This document shows, in pieces, positions 1 through 12,300 of a DNA stretch of 64,000 bases. The notes beneath the pieces are model-generated. The model was given only the letters and a program-made list of their open reading frames with translations. It was not told the DNA's origin and did not search any database. The first letter of the stretch is position 1. Each line of letters opens with the position of its first letter. The stretch lies in the NCBI RefSeq assembly GCF_028554725.1, contig NC_071670.1:69601001-69665000 (forward strand), read 5' to 3'. The stretch comes from Zeugodacus cucurbitae (lineage: Eukaryota > Arthropoda > Insecta > Diptera > Tephritidae). The translations under genes and the position numbers were made by a program.

Positions 1-3000
1 AATAATGCTTTATATGTGTTCGAACTGAAAATCGGACACCAACTTCTTGACGTTTAATTTCGTTCATTGAGAGAAAAATAGAAAATTTAATAATGTGTAT
101 TTTTTCCATTAGCGTCGATGACGGCTTGAGAGCTGTGTGGAATGCTTTCCACCAGGTTTTTACAGTATTTTGAGTCGGTGTTTTCCATTTATCGGGCACA
201 TATTTTATAACTCTTGAAAATTTTTTTGAAGACGCTGGGCCACTCTCAATTTAAATTTGCCAATTCATGTTCAATGCAATTAAGTCGTGGGACTGAGATG
301 GAGTTTTGAGATTGAAAGTTGAGATGCCCTTTTGTTATGTTTATTAATTATAATTTGTGTACTTTACTTTATGTACTTTCAGCAAAAGCTAAAAGCAAAG
401 TGATAAAAGCTGCCAAATTTGCTTACATACTTCGCTATTTTTAGCGTTAAGGGTATGACGAAAAAATAATGCTTAAAAGCCAATTGAATTGTTATTGTTG
501 TTGGCAGATTCCATAGAAATTTCGCATTTATGTTTTTTATACACAGTAGATGCGTGAAAAATATAAAAATAAGAAACATTTCAAATGAACTACTATTTAG
601 TTTTTAAATGAGTGCGGCTTTGAGTATGAGTCACTGTATATTTGTTTAGTAGTTCTTACAGAAGTTCTTTAAAATAAGAAATAACGGTTTAGGAACTTAA
701 GATGGTTCCTGCAATGCAAGAATAATTTTATAAAACCACATTTTTTTATTTCAATAATTACTTGTAAGCAGTGTACTGTTAGAGGAATTTAGATAGCTGC
801 AATACACTTTTTTTGTATTAAAATATAAAATTTGTCTTGAAAATGTTATCAAACGATTTGTGTGTTAAGTTATTTTTTATATTAAAATGTACTAAAATGT
901 TTACCAATTTACATTCACCGTGTTGATATTTACTAAATTTTATAAATATCAACACTATATGAAAACTGAGGAACTAGAAAAAATTAATAAAATATCCTTT
1001 GTTCTGAAAATGTTAGTCATTTTTTTTTAATATGCATAATGGAAAACATGATTAATTTGAAAAGTTATTATGTGGAGTGTATCTGTTTTGAAAAATATAG
1101 AGTCGCACGAATAATATCCGTGCTTGTCTAGTATGACGTCCCTTGCAAGTACTTTCCGAAAGTACTTTACTTGGCATATCTGAATGCAACTTAAGTACAT
1201 GATGTGTATATCACTTAGTTTAAAATTATTTGTTTAATTTATTAAATTTTTTAGCTTTCTCGAATTAAACTAAAATGGCTAAATTCAATTCAAAGTCTTT
1301 GAGTTATTATTCAGCAAATAACACAAAAGCGCAGAGATTTAGAGTTTGTTACGTTGGGCTACTATACTACTACTTTATACTCTACATTTATAAAACTCTC
1401 TGCATTTTATAAAATTTTAGTTAAATTGTTGAACTCAGCGGAATATAATAAGTCTGCATTTTGTAAACGAGTGCTCATCACGCGAAATAGTGCTCATCGC
1501 AGATAAAATTTCATCGAAGGTCTTTACATAAGTGATAAGATCTCAATTATTCAAAACATTCTTCGTTTCGTTTGTTGTTGAATTTCGTTACATTTTGTAC
1601 TTTTTTTTAACTCAAATTATTTTTCTCTTCATTCAGCAATATAAATTTGTAGATATTTTTTGTAAACAACTTCTTTAAACTCGGATAATATTAAATTTTT
1701 ACTTTATATTATTTGAAATTTGTCAACGAGTGTTCTTTTGGCGCTCGCTTAAAATGAAACATGATAAGTGAGCAATTATTCAAAACATTTCAATATTACA
1801 ATTACATACAGGATTATATAAACTAATTAACCAAAAAAATATAAAAACTAATTATATTTCTGTTGAAACCGGCTGTAAATTTAAGTAATTTATTGTGAAT
1901 ATATAACTACATATACGTAGAGTATATCACTTTTCAATTGCGTCTCACTTACATTCCATTACATAGTACAACTACCACTACGATGATTAGTCATTTAATG
2001 CGCCATTCAAGGCATGACTTAACAATAAAGAAATTAATGCCGGCCTATGTCGCATTCTTTCTGAGGAAAGAAATTACAACCGAATCGAAATCGCTTCACC
2101 TATCGTGGACTTTGATTCCGTCTGCGTAATATCAATTTCAACAGACCCTCGCATAAATATCGATATTATAAAGATCGGTTGACATCTTTCTTTTGTTTTT
2201 TAGTTTTGTTGTCCTTACAAACCTTCACAAGTAGATAGTCCAAATAGTTTCGAACCGCATTCGCAAGGATATACTTTTATGATAATTTTTACCATGGCTC
2301 ATCTATTCTAATGACGCACTCTATAGTCTTACGTATGAGCATATGTATTGGGAAATTTATTATGACCACTAATACATGAACTAAAGTTTGGTGCTACACA
2401 AATTTCAACACATCTGATGGCTAATAAATTATAAACCAAGTATATCTGCGATTATAAAAACTTTCTTATCACTTAGATTACAGTTTATATATAACCTTTG
2501 AATACAATGTATTCATATGGTTAAAAACTTAACTCATGTGCGTTATATACACTACCAACCAAGATAAAAACCCACTCTTGTACCATTTAATTATAATATA
2601 TATAACACCTTCTACAAGGAGTAGAATATTATTTTTTCTTCAAAAGAAATCGTTAGCCTTCGTATTTACTTGCTCTTTGCACAATTTTTTTTTTGGTTTT
2701 CTGAAGAAAACCTTTTATGATAACCTTACAGATAATGAAAATGAGAACGTCGATTAGTCAATCGAACGTTAATAAATAAGTCAAAATTATTGTTATTCTT
2801 TATTTAATGTTAAAAGTATTTAATATATTTAACACAAGAAAAAACCCTTTCATTAGACCCAAAATTCACTAATTCCACCTCATGATTTTACTGTTATGGG
2901 AGCAATTACTTCACAAGGCCGCTATCAATATTGACGTGCAATAAATTGTTCGCTAAACTCCACTCGCCACCAATGAATAGCCAGTTGGCACTAGAATTTC

Positions 3001-4119
3001 GATGACGCAGAGTTATTTATGAATGAATATTGCGAATAAATATGGCAGTCGTAAATTCGTACTTTCACAAAAGTACATATTTAATCTCTATAACTATCAT
3101 TTTATAGCTTGTACGCGACAGTGATAACTCGACACTACGACTAGGCTGTACAATAAGCGACATCCGTCGACAGGTTTTTGAGTGCTTTTATCTTGGGAAT
3201 TTTGGAAAACAAACCGATTAGACACGATTGTCATAGCCATAAACTTTCTTGTTGATAAATATAAAGAGAGTAGAGATTATAAAAACATATCTACATTAGA
3301 AATGAGTGTTTGGTATGATAATACTGTATAAGTATAAGTAGAATATGATCTGACTTATGAAGTGCATTGCATGCTATTGCATATTTACACATTGTAATGT
3401 AAATATATCCATATCAATCGTTATCTAGAATTTTCTTAGGTTGGTATGATAATCTGCATGCCACCTGGTTCGGCTCGCACGCTTCGATATGCGCTGTGGA
3501 TATAGACTAGACTAGATTAGTGGAGTATTGATAAGTGTTCCTAAAATAAATATTAGCACTTTTATTAGCATTTATACGAGTGTATTGTAAATATATCTAT
3601 TTATATATAGGCATTATTACGTATTAAACAGTTGGATAGATATTTAGCTACTCTTCGGTTAAAGTATTTATTGGTCATTTGTTTTTTTTTATCGTTCTAG
3701 ATCGGCTTCCCGCTCGATCTCATATTAGATCATTTGTATTATACCATTTTTTTTTTATTTTATGACTTCACATACACATTCCCAGGGATGCTTAGGTCCT
3801 GAAAAAGTTCATTGGTCGTGTTCTTTTTATTATAAATAGTTGATTTATATGTCTCAGCGGAAGTTTTATACCCTTTTCTGGTCACTTTTCTTCACTACAA
3901 AGACTGTCTTGAACTTGGCGACCATATCCAATTTATTTAATATGAGTACACTCCAATAAATCTTTCCCTCCTCATCGATATTTAAAAGGTGTTTTGGATG
4001 GATGTTTAATTATCAAAAGCTTTTGCGAATTTAATATTCTAAAAATTAAAAACTAAACCAAGTAAACTAAATTGTATTCTTTCTGCAATCTAATCCTCTT
4101 ATTTATAATATATTTACAG
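1..4119. other. Upstream region or 5' intron of peptide transporter; no gene recognised
   Basis: AT-rich sequence with no reading frame that looks coding. The next exon starts at 4120 after a TTTACAG acceptor and begins in mid-codon, so this stretch is probably 5' intron of the transporter gene or contains its unidentified first exon. I looked for a short ATG-bearing exon ending in a GT donor with one leftover base and found no convincing one. A 17-base direct repeat at 1544-1560 and 1773-1789 lies in a weakly duplicated segment. Confidence 0.6.
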
Positions 4120-7100
4120 ATAATAAACCCACTAATGGGGTTTCAAAAAGCGCAGAACCAGAAATAAATGAAAATGGCAAGTCTGCGGCCGATGAAATTC
4201 ATGAGGCTACAACAATTGCTGAAAAACCACTGGAGAATCCGATTGTACCTAGCAATGGCCTAACTGAGAAGGATAAGAATGGTGCATTTGAGGATCGTAT
4301 CATCGAACCTGTTTTCAATGTCTCTGAAGCAGAGGGACAAGTCAAGGTATATTTCTTATAAGACGACATCTGACAATATTCAGAGGAGCACCAAGCTAAT
4401 TAACAGTCAGGTTTCACGGCTAATCATGTACCTTATATGGGCGAATAGTCAGTTTAAGCTTAAATTCTAGAGTGAGATTTTGAAGCGTTTGAAATCTCCG
4501 TTGATTTCCTAAGTAATATGTATAGCTTATCGAATGAGAGTTTTTATTAAAGTTTGAAAACGTAATAGCGCTGACCCCGGGCCCGGTTGCGTAACACACT
4601 ACGTCGGTTGGTTCCTATTATCGTTCTTATCATAATATTATAAATGTACTCGTATATTCTCACGTGGCACTACTTCAGTGAGTCGTACAAAAAGCCAGAA
4701 GTTATTTGTATTGTGCATTAGCAATTTTCTATATGACAGTGTCTGGTAGTCGTAGTGTTTAACTGGGGAGGCTAAATTAAGAAATACTTAATTAATAATT
4801 AAAATTGGTATATTGATCGAGAGTGCTTATGATACAATACATGTCAGACATCACGTTCGATGATATTCGATTGATATGAAGTGTGTTACAAAAAAATTAT
4901 CTCGGTTTATTTTCAGAAACTACCTTATCCGAAATCAGTGTTCTTTATCATCAGTAATGAGTTCTGCGAACGCTTCAACTACTATGGCATGCGAAGTAAG
5001 TGCAAACTATTTTGCTTTAACCGCATTTTTAACATTTCTTTTGAATGTCTCTAATAACTGTTTCTCCGTGCAGCCATTCTCGTTTTGTACCTGAGCCGGC
5101 AACTGCATTACGATGACGACACCGCTACCGTTATTTTCCACATCTTCACTATGCTTGTATACTTCTTGTGCGTCTTTGGTGCGATCATCTCGGACAGTTG
5201 GCTTGGAAAATTCAAAACGATCTTTTATCTCTCGCTTGTCTATGTTGCTGGTTCCGTGTTGGTTGCGCTTGGTGCGGTGCCGCCGCTGAATTTGCCCGCT
5301 ACAACATTTACCATGATCGGTTTGGCACTTATAGCTTTGGGCTCGGGCGGCATAAAACCGTGCGTCTCTGCTTTTGGCGGCGATCAGTTCAAGATGCCCG
5401 AACAAGTGAAGCAAATGACCACTTTCTTCTCACTCTTCTACTTCTCGATCAATGCTGGTTCATTGATTTCGACTACAGTAACACCGATTTTACGCGAGGA
5501 TGTGCACTGCTTCGGCGAAAAGGAGTGCTATTCATTGGCTTTTGGCGTACCGGCGCTGCTCATGGCTGTCTCGATAAGTGAGTATATTATTCTATAATTG
5601 CAAATGTCCTTCCTACATTATCTGTTTATGTCGCAGTTGTCTTCGTGTTGGGTCGTCCACTGTACAAGAGCAAACCACCAGCAGGCAATATGGTCGTGTT
5701 GGTCAGCAAAACCATTGGTGTAAGTTCACTTTACAAATGAAATTTGGCAAAATATTAACGAATCCATATTTATTTGTATACTTTAGAACGCAATTTCCAC
5801 CAGATGGAGTGAGAAGAAGACCAATCCACGCGAACACTGGCTAGACTACGCCGATAAGAAATACGACCGTCAATTGATCGAAGATGTCAAGGTGTTGATG
5901 CGTGTTCTGGTACTCTATCTGCCGTTGCCCGTCTTCTGGGCACTCTTCGATCAGCAGGGTTCACGTTGGACCATACAGGCAACACGTATGGATGGTGACA
6001 TGGGATCGTGGGATATCAAACCAGATCAAATGCAAATGATAAATCCTTTCTTGATTCTGGCCTTCATTCCACTTTACGAGCTCCTTTTCTATCCACTGCT
6101 TAGCTTCATCGGTATTCGTCGTCCATTGCAAAAGCTGACATTAGGTGGCATTTTTGCGGGCATAGCTTTCGTTGTTTCCGGCCTCGTGGAGTTAAGCTTG
6201 GAGGTGAGGGAAATCTATTTTTTTAAGTTTTCGTGTTGAAAAAAAATATATATACTTTTACAGAACACCTATCCGATTATGCCAACCCCTGGGAATGCGC
6301 AACTTCGTGTTTACAATGGTGAACACTGTGATTATGCCATTACTAGCAATTTGACCGGTTTAAATTTCGACATAGCGCCGCTGGATATGTTTGTGAATCG
6401 AAGCATTAACATTGACTCGACCAATCATTTGTATGTCGAATTTCAGTTCACTGAGAAAGCGGGTCTGAACTGCTTCGAATTCCCTAAACAGACATTTGTT
6501 TTCAATACAACAACAGCACATTACTTGTTTTTGAATTCGAGAAATACCACACATCCACTAATATGGGCCGTGGACAAAATAGACAAACCCAGCCGTGGTT
6601 ATCCCTTCGGACGTACTTTAGCAAACGTGCAGTCGGGTCGCAAAATTGAGTGGAAGAATAAGAAGGGTTCCATTGAGCACACAGAACCAGCCAATTTGCG
6701 TAACCAAACCGAGCTGAAATCTGGCGATTATGAAATTCTGGTCGATAACACTGTCGTAGCAAATCAGTACCTCAAAGTTGGTGGCATATATACGGTTATA
6801 ATAAACGAAGAATCGAGCGGTGTTTATAAGAGTAATGTCGTTATTGTAACAGAACCGAATTTCATCTCCATTTTCTGGTTGATTCCGCAATACGTAATTA
6901 TGACACTCGGTGAGGTTATGTTCTCCGTAACTGGTCTGGAGTTTTCATATGCACAAGCGCCGGTGACAATGAAATCAGTATTGCAAGCCTGCTGGCTACT
7001 TACAGTGGCGTTCGGTAATGTGATTGTCGTGATTATCGCCGAATTGAAACTCTTCGATTCGCAAGCGTCCGAGTTCTTCCTGTTCGCTGGTCTTATGTTT

Positions 7101-7244
7101 GTCGATATGATCATCTTTATGTTTGTTGCCTACCGATACAAGCCGAACCAGTCGACGTCACACAGCGAAGCTGAGCCATTAACGCCGGCGGAAACCAACG
7201 AGAAGGTTGGCATTGACAATGTGGCGAAATCGATCGATGAGTAG
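4120..7244 (+). CDS. yin: Proton-coupled oligopeptide transporter (SLC15/PTR2 family), 5'-partial
   Basis: Multi-pass membrane carrier that in this family imports di- and tripeptides with protons. Six exons fit in phase: 4120-4346, 4917-4995, 5074-5577, 5637-5719, 5787-6203 and 6264-7244, with stop TAG at 7242-7244, giving about 762 residues. The first exon here starts with two bases that finish a codon, so at least one upstream exon is missing. An acidic, hydrophilic N-terminus leads into the first membrane segment with the family motif NEFCERFNYYGMR. The second signature, FYFSINAGSLIS, lies in the third exon, followed by transmembrane segments, a long extracellular loop (coded about 6264-6840) and the last membrane helices. 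Length is close to Drosophila yin/Opt1, which I name as likely orthologue from recognition, not alignment. Another SLC15 paralogue cannot be excluded. The gene converges with the ABCA gene. Confidence 0.88.
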
Positions 7245-7415
7245 GCTGAATTTCTTTGTATTCCATTGTACTAGTAAATATGTAATTTAATGTTAATTAA
7301 TATGAGTATTGGTTTTGTACTTAATGAGTTTACGAGTATTAGGTTAAAGCATAGAAAGACAAAAAGTAAATATTTCATAATAGTAGTTGTAAATAATAAT
7401 AACAAATATAACGCA

Positions 7416-7421
7416 AATAAA
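7416..7421 (+). promoter_or_regulatory. Polyadenylation signal of the peptide transporter
   Basis: AATAAA about 170 bases after the stop codon at 7244, within an AT-rich 3' region. It is the first canonical hexamer I see after the stop. Assignment to this gene is inference from distance. Confidence 0.55.
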
Positions 7422-9389
7422 ATAAGTTAAAAATCCCAATACAAAATTTGGTATTTATTTTCGGAACCGGCTGAAGGCCTAGTAGCCAGTGCTGCAATTT
7501 CATGTATTTATATAATAAATACTTTATTGTATAAATGATTATAAAATAAAAAAAAAATAAAAAAATATTTTCGGAAGTGCTGGACGAGCGGCTTGAGAGA
7601 ACCGTAAAAACATTTCATCAATTTCGACAGACATCACTCAAGATAGGGAGCAAATCGGTTGGTTTGCTAGGAATATTAAGATGAGAGCAAGGTTCCACGA
7701 AGGGACGAACCCCTTCATATCGGAAATGTATATGCCACACAAGAGAAAGTTGAGTAACTTCTTTAATTTTCGAATAATATCCTATTGATATATATCGAGT
7801 TTGGTAAGGAAAACAGAATCCTTTGTTGAGTGCCAATGTATGTAATTGGCGTAGCTGCTGTATTTTCGCTGCTGTCTATTCGCTGACCTATCTCCATGTC
7901 GTCGCATAACTCATACAGCTCATCGTTCCATCGTCTGCGGTATTCGCCGTTGCCAATGTTCAAAGGACATACATTATGCGCAAAACTTTTCTCTCGAAAA
8001 CTCCTATTGCCGTCTCATTGGATGTCGACATCGTCCACTCTTCTGCACCTAAAACATAACGGGAATGATGAGCGACTTTTCGTGTTTGATTTTGATTCGT
8101 CGACAGAGAACTTTACTTTTCAATTGCCTAGTCAATTCATAGAAAAACCTGTTGGCAAAAGTTATTCTGCGTCGGATTTCGAGCCTGACATTGTTATTGG
8201 TGTTGTTAATGTTGGTTCCAAGATATACGAAATTATATACAACTTCAAAGTTATGACTGCCAACAGTGGCAATGGAACTAAGACGCGAATGCAATGAATG
8301 TTTGTTTGATAACAGAAAAATTTCGTCTTGTCCTCATTCACCACCAGACCCATTCGCTTCGATTTTTTGACAAGCCTTAGAAAGCAGAACTAATGGCTTC
8401 ACTGACAATATGTTGGCCAAATTCCATTCTCAATATGCACACATTCGAAATTATGAGACAGTAAATGATTTGGAATTCGTAATTTGGACGGTTCTAAGTG
8501 GTTGACTTCCGGCTCATTTAGGTTGGAGATCTTACGATGTTTTTTTCTTGAAACAAATTTGTTTAACTGGCTCCATATGAAGGCATGATTAAGAGTTTAA
8601 AAACGTTCACTTTGATTATCTTTATATTTTTATACAGACAAAAAGCGATTTATTGAATTTTTTCTCTATTCATAAAATACATATATTTCACATAGAAAAT
8701 AATTATAATTATTTTATATAAATATTCTTGTATGTATGTATATAATATTAAAGACACATTTGGTAGAAGTTTCTTTGTGATTTAACATATCATAGTTAAT
8801 ATCATGACATTATGTAATTATGTATATTAGTTGGAGACTACAACAAAGGTTAATACTTATAGTATTTAGCGTGAAATTATTTTCATAAGTTTTTTCCTTC
8901 AGAGTTCAGAGCTCAGCTCCGGTACTTGTGACGGCTTGACTAATAAATTACAGAAACAATTATAGAACAAAGACAGAGAAACAAACATACATATCGATAA
9001 AACACATTTGGTAGAGCACTTCCACGGACATAAAAACACAGAAATTTGCACTTAGCAACTACGAGTACACTAAAACTAAACTACAATAATTACGCAGATC
9101 CACCCAAAAATCCTAAATTCGATAAAAAAAGACGAGGCTTTTGCAAGTTCGAAAATGGAAACAAAAATAAAGCACAGAAAACACAATAAAATAAAGTCCT
9201 ACGTGAGTAAAAGTAAACCTTATCACAAGCAAATATCGCATAGATTAATTAAGTAAATATGTAGTTGGACTCTAAGACTTGTCGCTGTTAATCAAGATCG
9301 TTGCTGCCGGCCAGCTTCGCCTATACTAGCGCAGCGCGACAGCCTTGAACAGTTGTTCGCGACGGTGGAAGCAACGACGCGCTGGATGG
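7422..9389. other. Convergent intergenic region with ABCA 3' UTR
   Basis: Lies between the 3' ends of the transporter and the ABCA gene. It holds a decayed RTE-type fragment (7836-8410). No further coding sequence is seen. A TTTATT at 8649-8654 (AATAAA on the minus strand) is one possible end signal for the ABCA transcript, about 740 bases beyond its stop. Confidence 0.6.
7836..8410 (-). mobile_element. RTE-type retrotransposon fragment, degenerate 3' part
   Basis: On the minus strand this matches, with many changes, the C-terminal half of the reverse transcriptase ORF of the copy at 24164-26964. The matching pieces include the stretch around NEDKTK and the later part around RRRWNDELYEL. Stops and indels break the frame. 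The tail end keeps the short ATGTATG-type repeat at 7836-7844 next to the conserved ATTGGCG, but the segment coding the last about 60 residues is deleted. It is non-functional. Confidence 0.75.
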
Positions 9390-12300
9390 TCATGTGACAG
9401 TCTCCGTTTCCACGTAGCCATTGTGTATGTAACCGGTTGAGGGGCTGCCCATCAAGCCCGACTTGCTCAGACCATTGGCGAAGGTAGAAGGTTTCTCACT
9501 GGAATCCAAAATGCGCTCGAACACTGCATCCAGACGACAATGGTTGACGGTGTAATGCAGACGATTTTCATATTGATTCGAAAGCGTGTTCAATTCACGG
9601 AAAAGATCTGCCAAGCTGAGCACTTTGTTGCTTTGAGGGGGCACCATTGCCTCTACATCGTGCTGAGGGGAAAAAGAAAAGGTGGAAAGTTAAAGCACAG
9701 CTTTAGTTAAATTATTTCGAGAGTCCGAGTGTGCTTACCTCACGCGGCTTGACCATCTGTATTTTAAGACTAAACTTGATGGAATGCGGATAAGTCTGGA
9801 AGTCCACGCACTGCGGCAGGCGCATGTGAATAGCCTGTAAATGTTAATGATATTAAATGAACTCTAGCCTCATTTGTGTTTGGATTTACCTTCTCCACCG
9901 ATTCGATCAATTGGTTGTCACCATAAATCACGACGCTATAGTAGCCGCCATACTGTTCATTCAAACTCTCCGGACTGCTGCAGGTCAGTATCTGACCATC
10001 CTTGAGCACGGCAATGCGATGGCAAATGCCATCGATTTCCGACACCGAGTGCGAGGTGAGCACCACAGCGCGTTGTGTGGCGAGTAGATCATGTATGGTG
10101 CGATAGACAATGGCGCGTGTAACCGGATCCATGTCACTGGTGGGCTCATCCATTAGCACGACGGTGGTGCGACCGCAACAGGTGAGCGCCACTGTCAGCT
10201 TGCGCCGATTGCCGCCACTCAAATTCTTAACCAACACGTGACGGTACGACTTCAGTTGGAACGACTCCAGTATGTGTTCTATTAGCTGTCAAAAGTTAGT
10301 CAGAAATTCAAATAAAAATTTGTCAAAATACAGTCTTCTATTTTTGTTTTTTATAAATAAATTTAAGTGTTTCATACTTTAAAATTTCAAAATTTATCAA
10401 AGCAAATTCCTCTGAACTTATTTCCTGAAACTTATCCTCCCCTAATAAAAAGCACTAGCCAGCTAATTACAGTAGTCACAGCACCGTCACCGTATTAAGC
10501 ACCAGCAAAACGCACCAAAGCAAACGTCGAAGGCAAACAATGAACATGGCCAATTGCTGTAAAGATTGTGATAGATTACAGCCACGATCATCCGGTAGCG
10601 CACCGGTGCGACCGGAGTTCCAGCAGCCCACCATGTATGATCACTTTCAGAATTTTCAACGCTTCAAAATGCAGAAACAAGAGGCACAGGCCATTGAGAA
10701 ACGCAAAGAGGAGCTACTCAAAATGAACGCCGATTTCACGAATTGGAATCCGAGCTGTAGCAAGGATATGTTCGACCAATTCAGTACACAAGATGTGGCG
10801 TTATTTCGTCAACAAATTCGTTTGGCGCAAAATGGCGAGCGCACGATTTTAGAGAGTCTCACCGCGCCGACTGAAGTGGGCGCTTCAAGCACTGGTGGCA
10901 CCGCTACCGTTACAGGCACGAGCGTCGGCGGTAAGTCGTTGAAGAAAAAGGATTCGTTGCTGACGATCTCGCGTACACCCGTGCAGTGTCCGATTGGCGC
11001 TTGCGGACGCATTATAGGCGTGACATCGGTGCTATCGCATTATCTGCGTGATCACAGCGAAGACTTTGGTGTGCAGTGTCAAGAAATTTATGGTGGCAAG
11101 CGCTCTGTGTTGATTTTCGATGCCACTACATTGGATTTCCGTGATAATGTGTGTTTGGGTGTGCTTGCCTATGGTGGCGTTAAGGAGAAGGGGTAAGTAA
11201 CACTAGTAATATGATAACTGTATGAGAGACATTGATTTTTCATTCGACTCTCACACTTTAGCTCAGATCCGCCGGCACAGCGTGGGATTTGCATACATAA
11301 CGCCTTTCTGCCAAAGCCACACGAACATCTTGACGCTCACCTGCCCATACTGATAATGGCGTGCCGCACGTCTTGGAGTGCTATGTTGGAGGATAAACAG
11401 CTCGAGGCAAGAATAACTAAACCGGAAAACGCGCATCAACACCTGTTAGTAATTTGGCTGGTGAGCGTGCAGTCCACCAAACCGATCCATTGCACTCTGA
11501 CCGCCTACGATATGACAATGACCTCGTCGCGCAGCATCATAGCACAGGTGCGTCAGCTGAACGAATCACAAAACCCGAGTGAGTTTCTGGTTAACGATAC
11601 GAACAGTTTGCGTTTGAATCGCGGCGAAATCAATATACTTTCACACGATGGCAACGATTGCATTCACTTGGAGGTTATGATCAATGAATACGATCAATAA
11701 ATTTTTTTCTTGAATTCTCGCAAAGATGCAAGAAATGATAGTAAATGTGTGCTTCATTTATGTACTCGTATATCTCATAGTGATATAAATATGTATGTAC
11801 TGTGTTTTCTTTTAACCACATTTTGGTTTTATTGAAACGGGCCACAGTTAGGACTTACGTGTGGCTATAAGATATGTAAAATATGAGTGTTTCTCACCTT
11901 GTCCATAGCAGCGACGCGCCGCAGATTTCCATAGAACCGGATGCATTCCTCCACTGTCAGCAGCGAGTCTAACGGATTCGTTTGCGGACAATAAGCGATT
12001 TCGCCCTAAACATAAGAAATATTTATAAATATTGAATAATTCGGCTTAATGTTGTTGTAAATTGTGTAATTACGTTGAAATAATTGATGTCGCCCACGTT
12101 CGGCTGCAGTTCGCCAGAGAGCATTTTGAATATTGTCGATTTGCCAGTGCCGTTCTTGCCCAACAAACCGAAGCATTCGCCCGCTTTCACTGCGAATGTG
12201 ACATTCTTCACGACATACTGACCGCGGTCGTACGACTTGCAGAGGTTGTCCACTTTGAGCACTTGTGGTGTATCATCCTTATCGGCGCGTTTGAGCGAGT

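Noticed and set aside
5007..5414. 135-aa frame antisense to the peptide transporter
   Set aside because: Shadow of the transporter exon; codon pattern and splice sites support only the plus strand.
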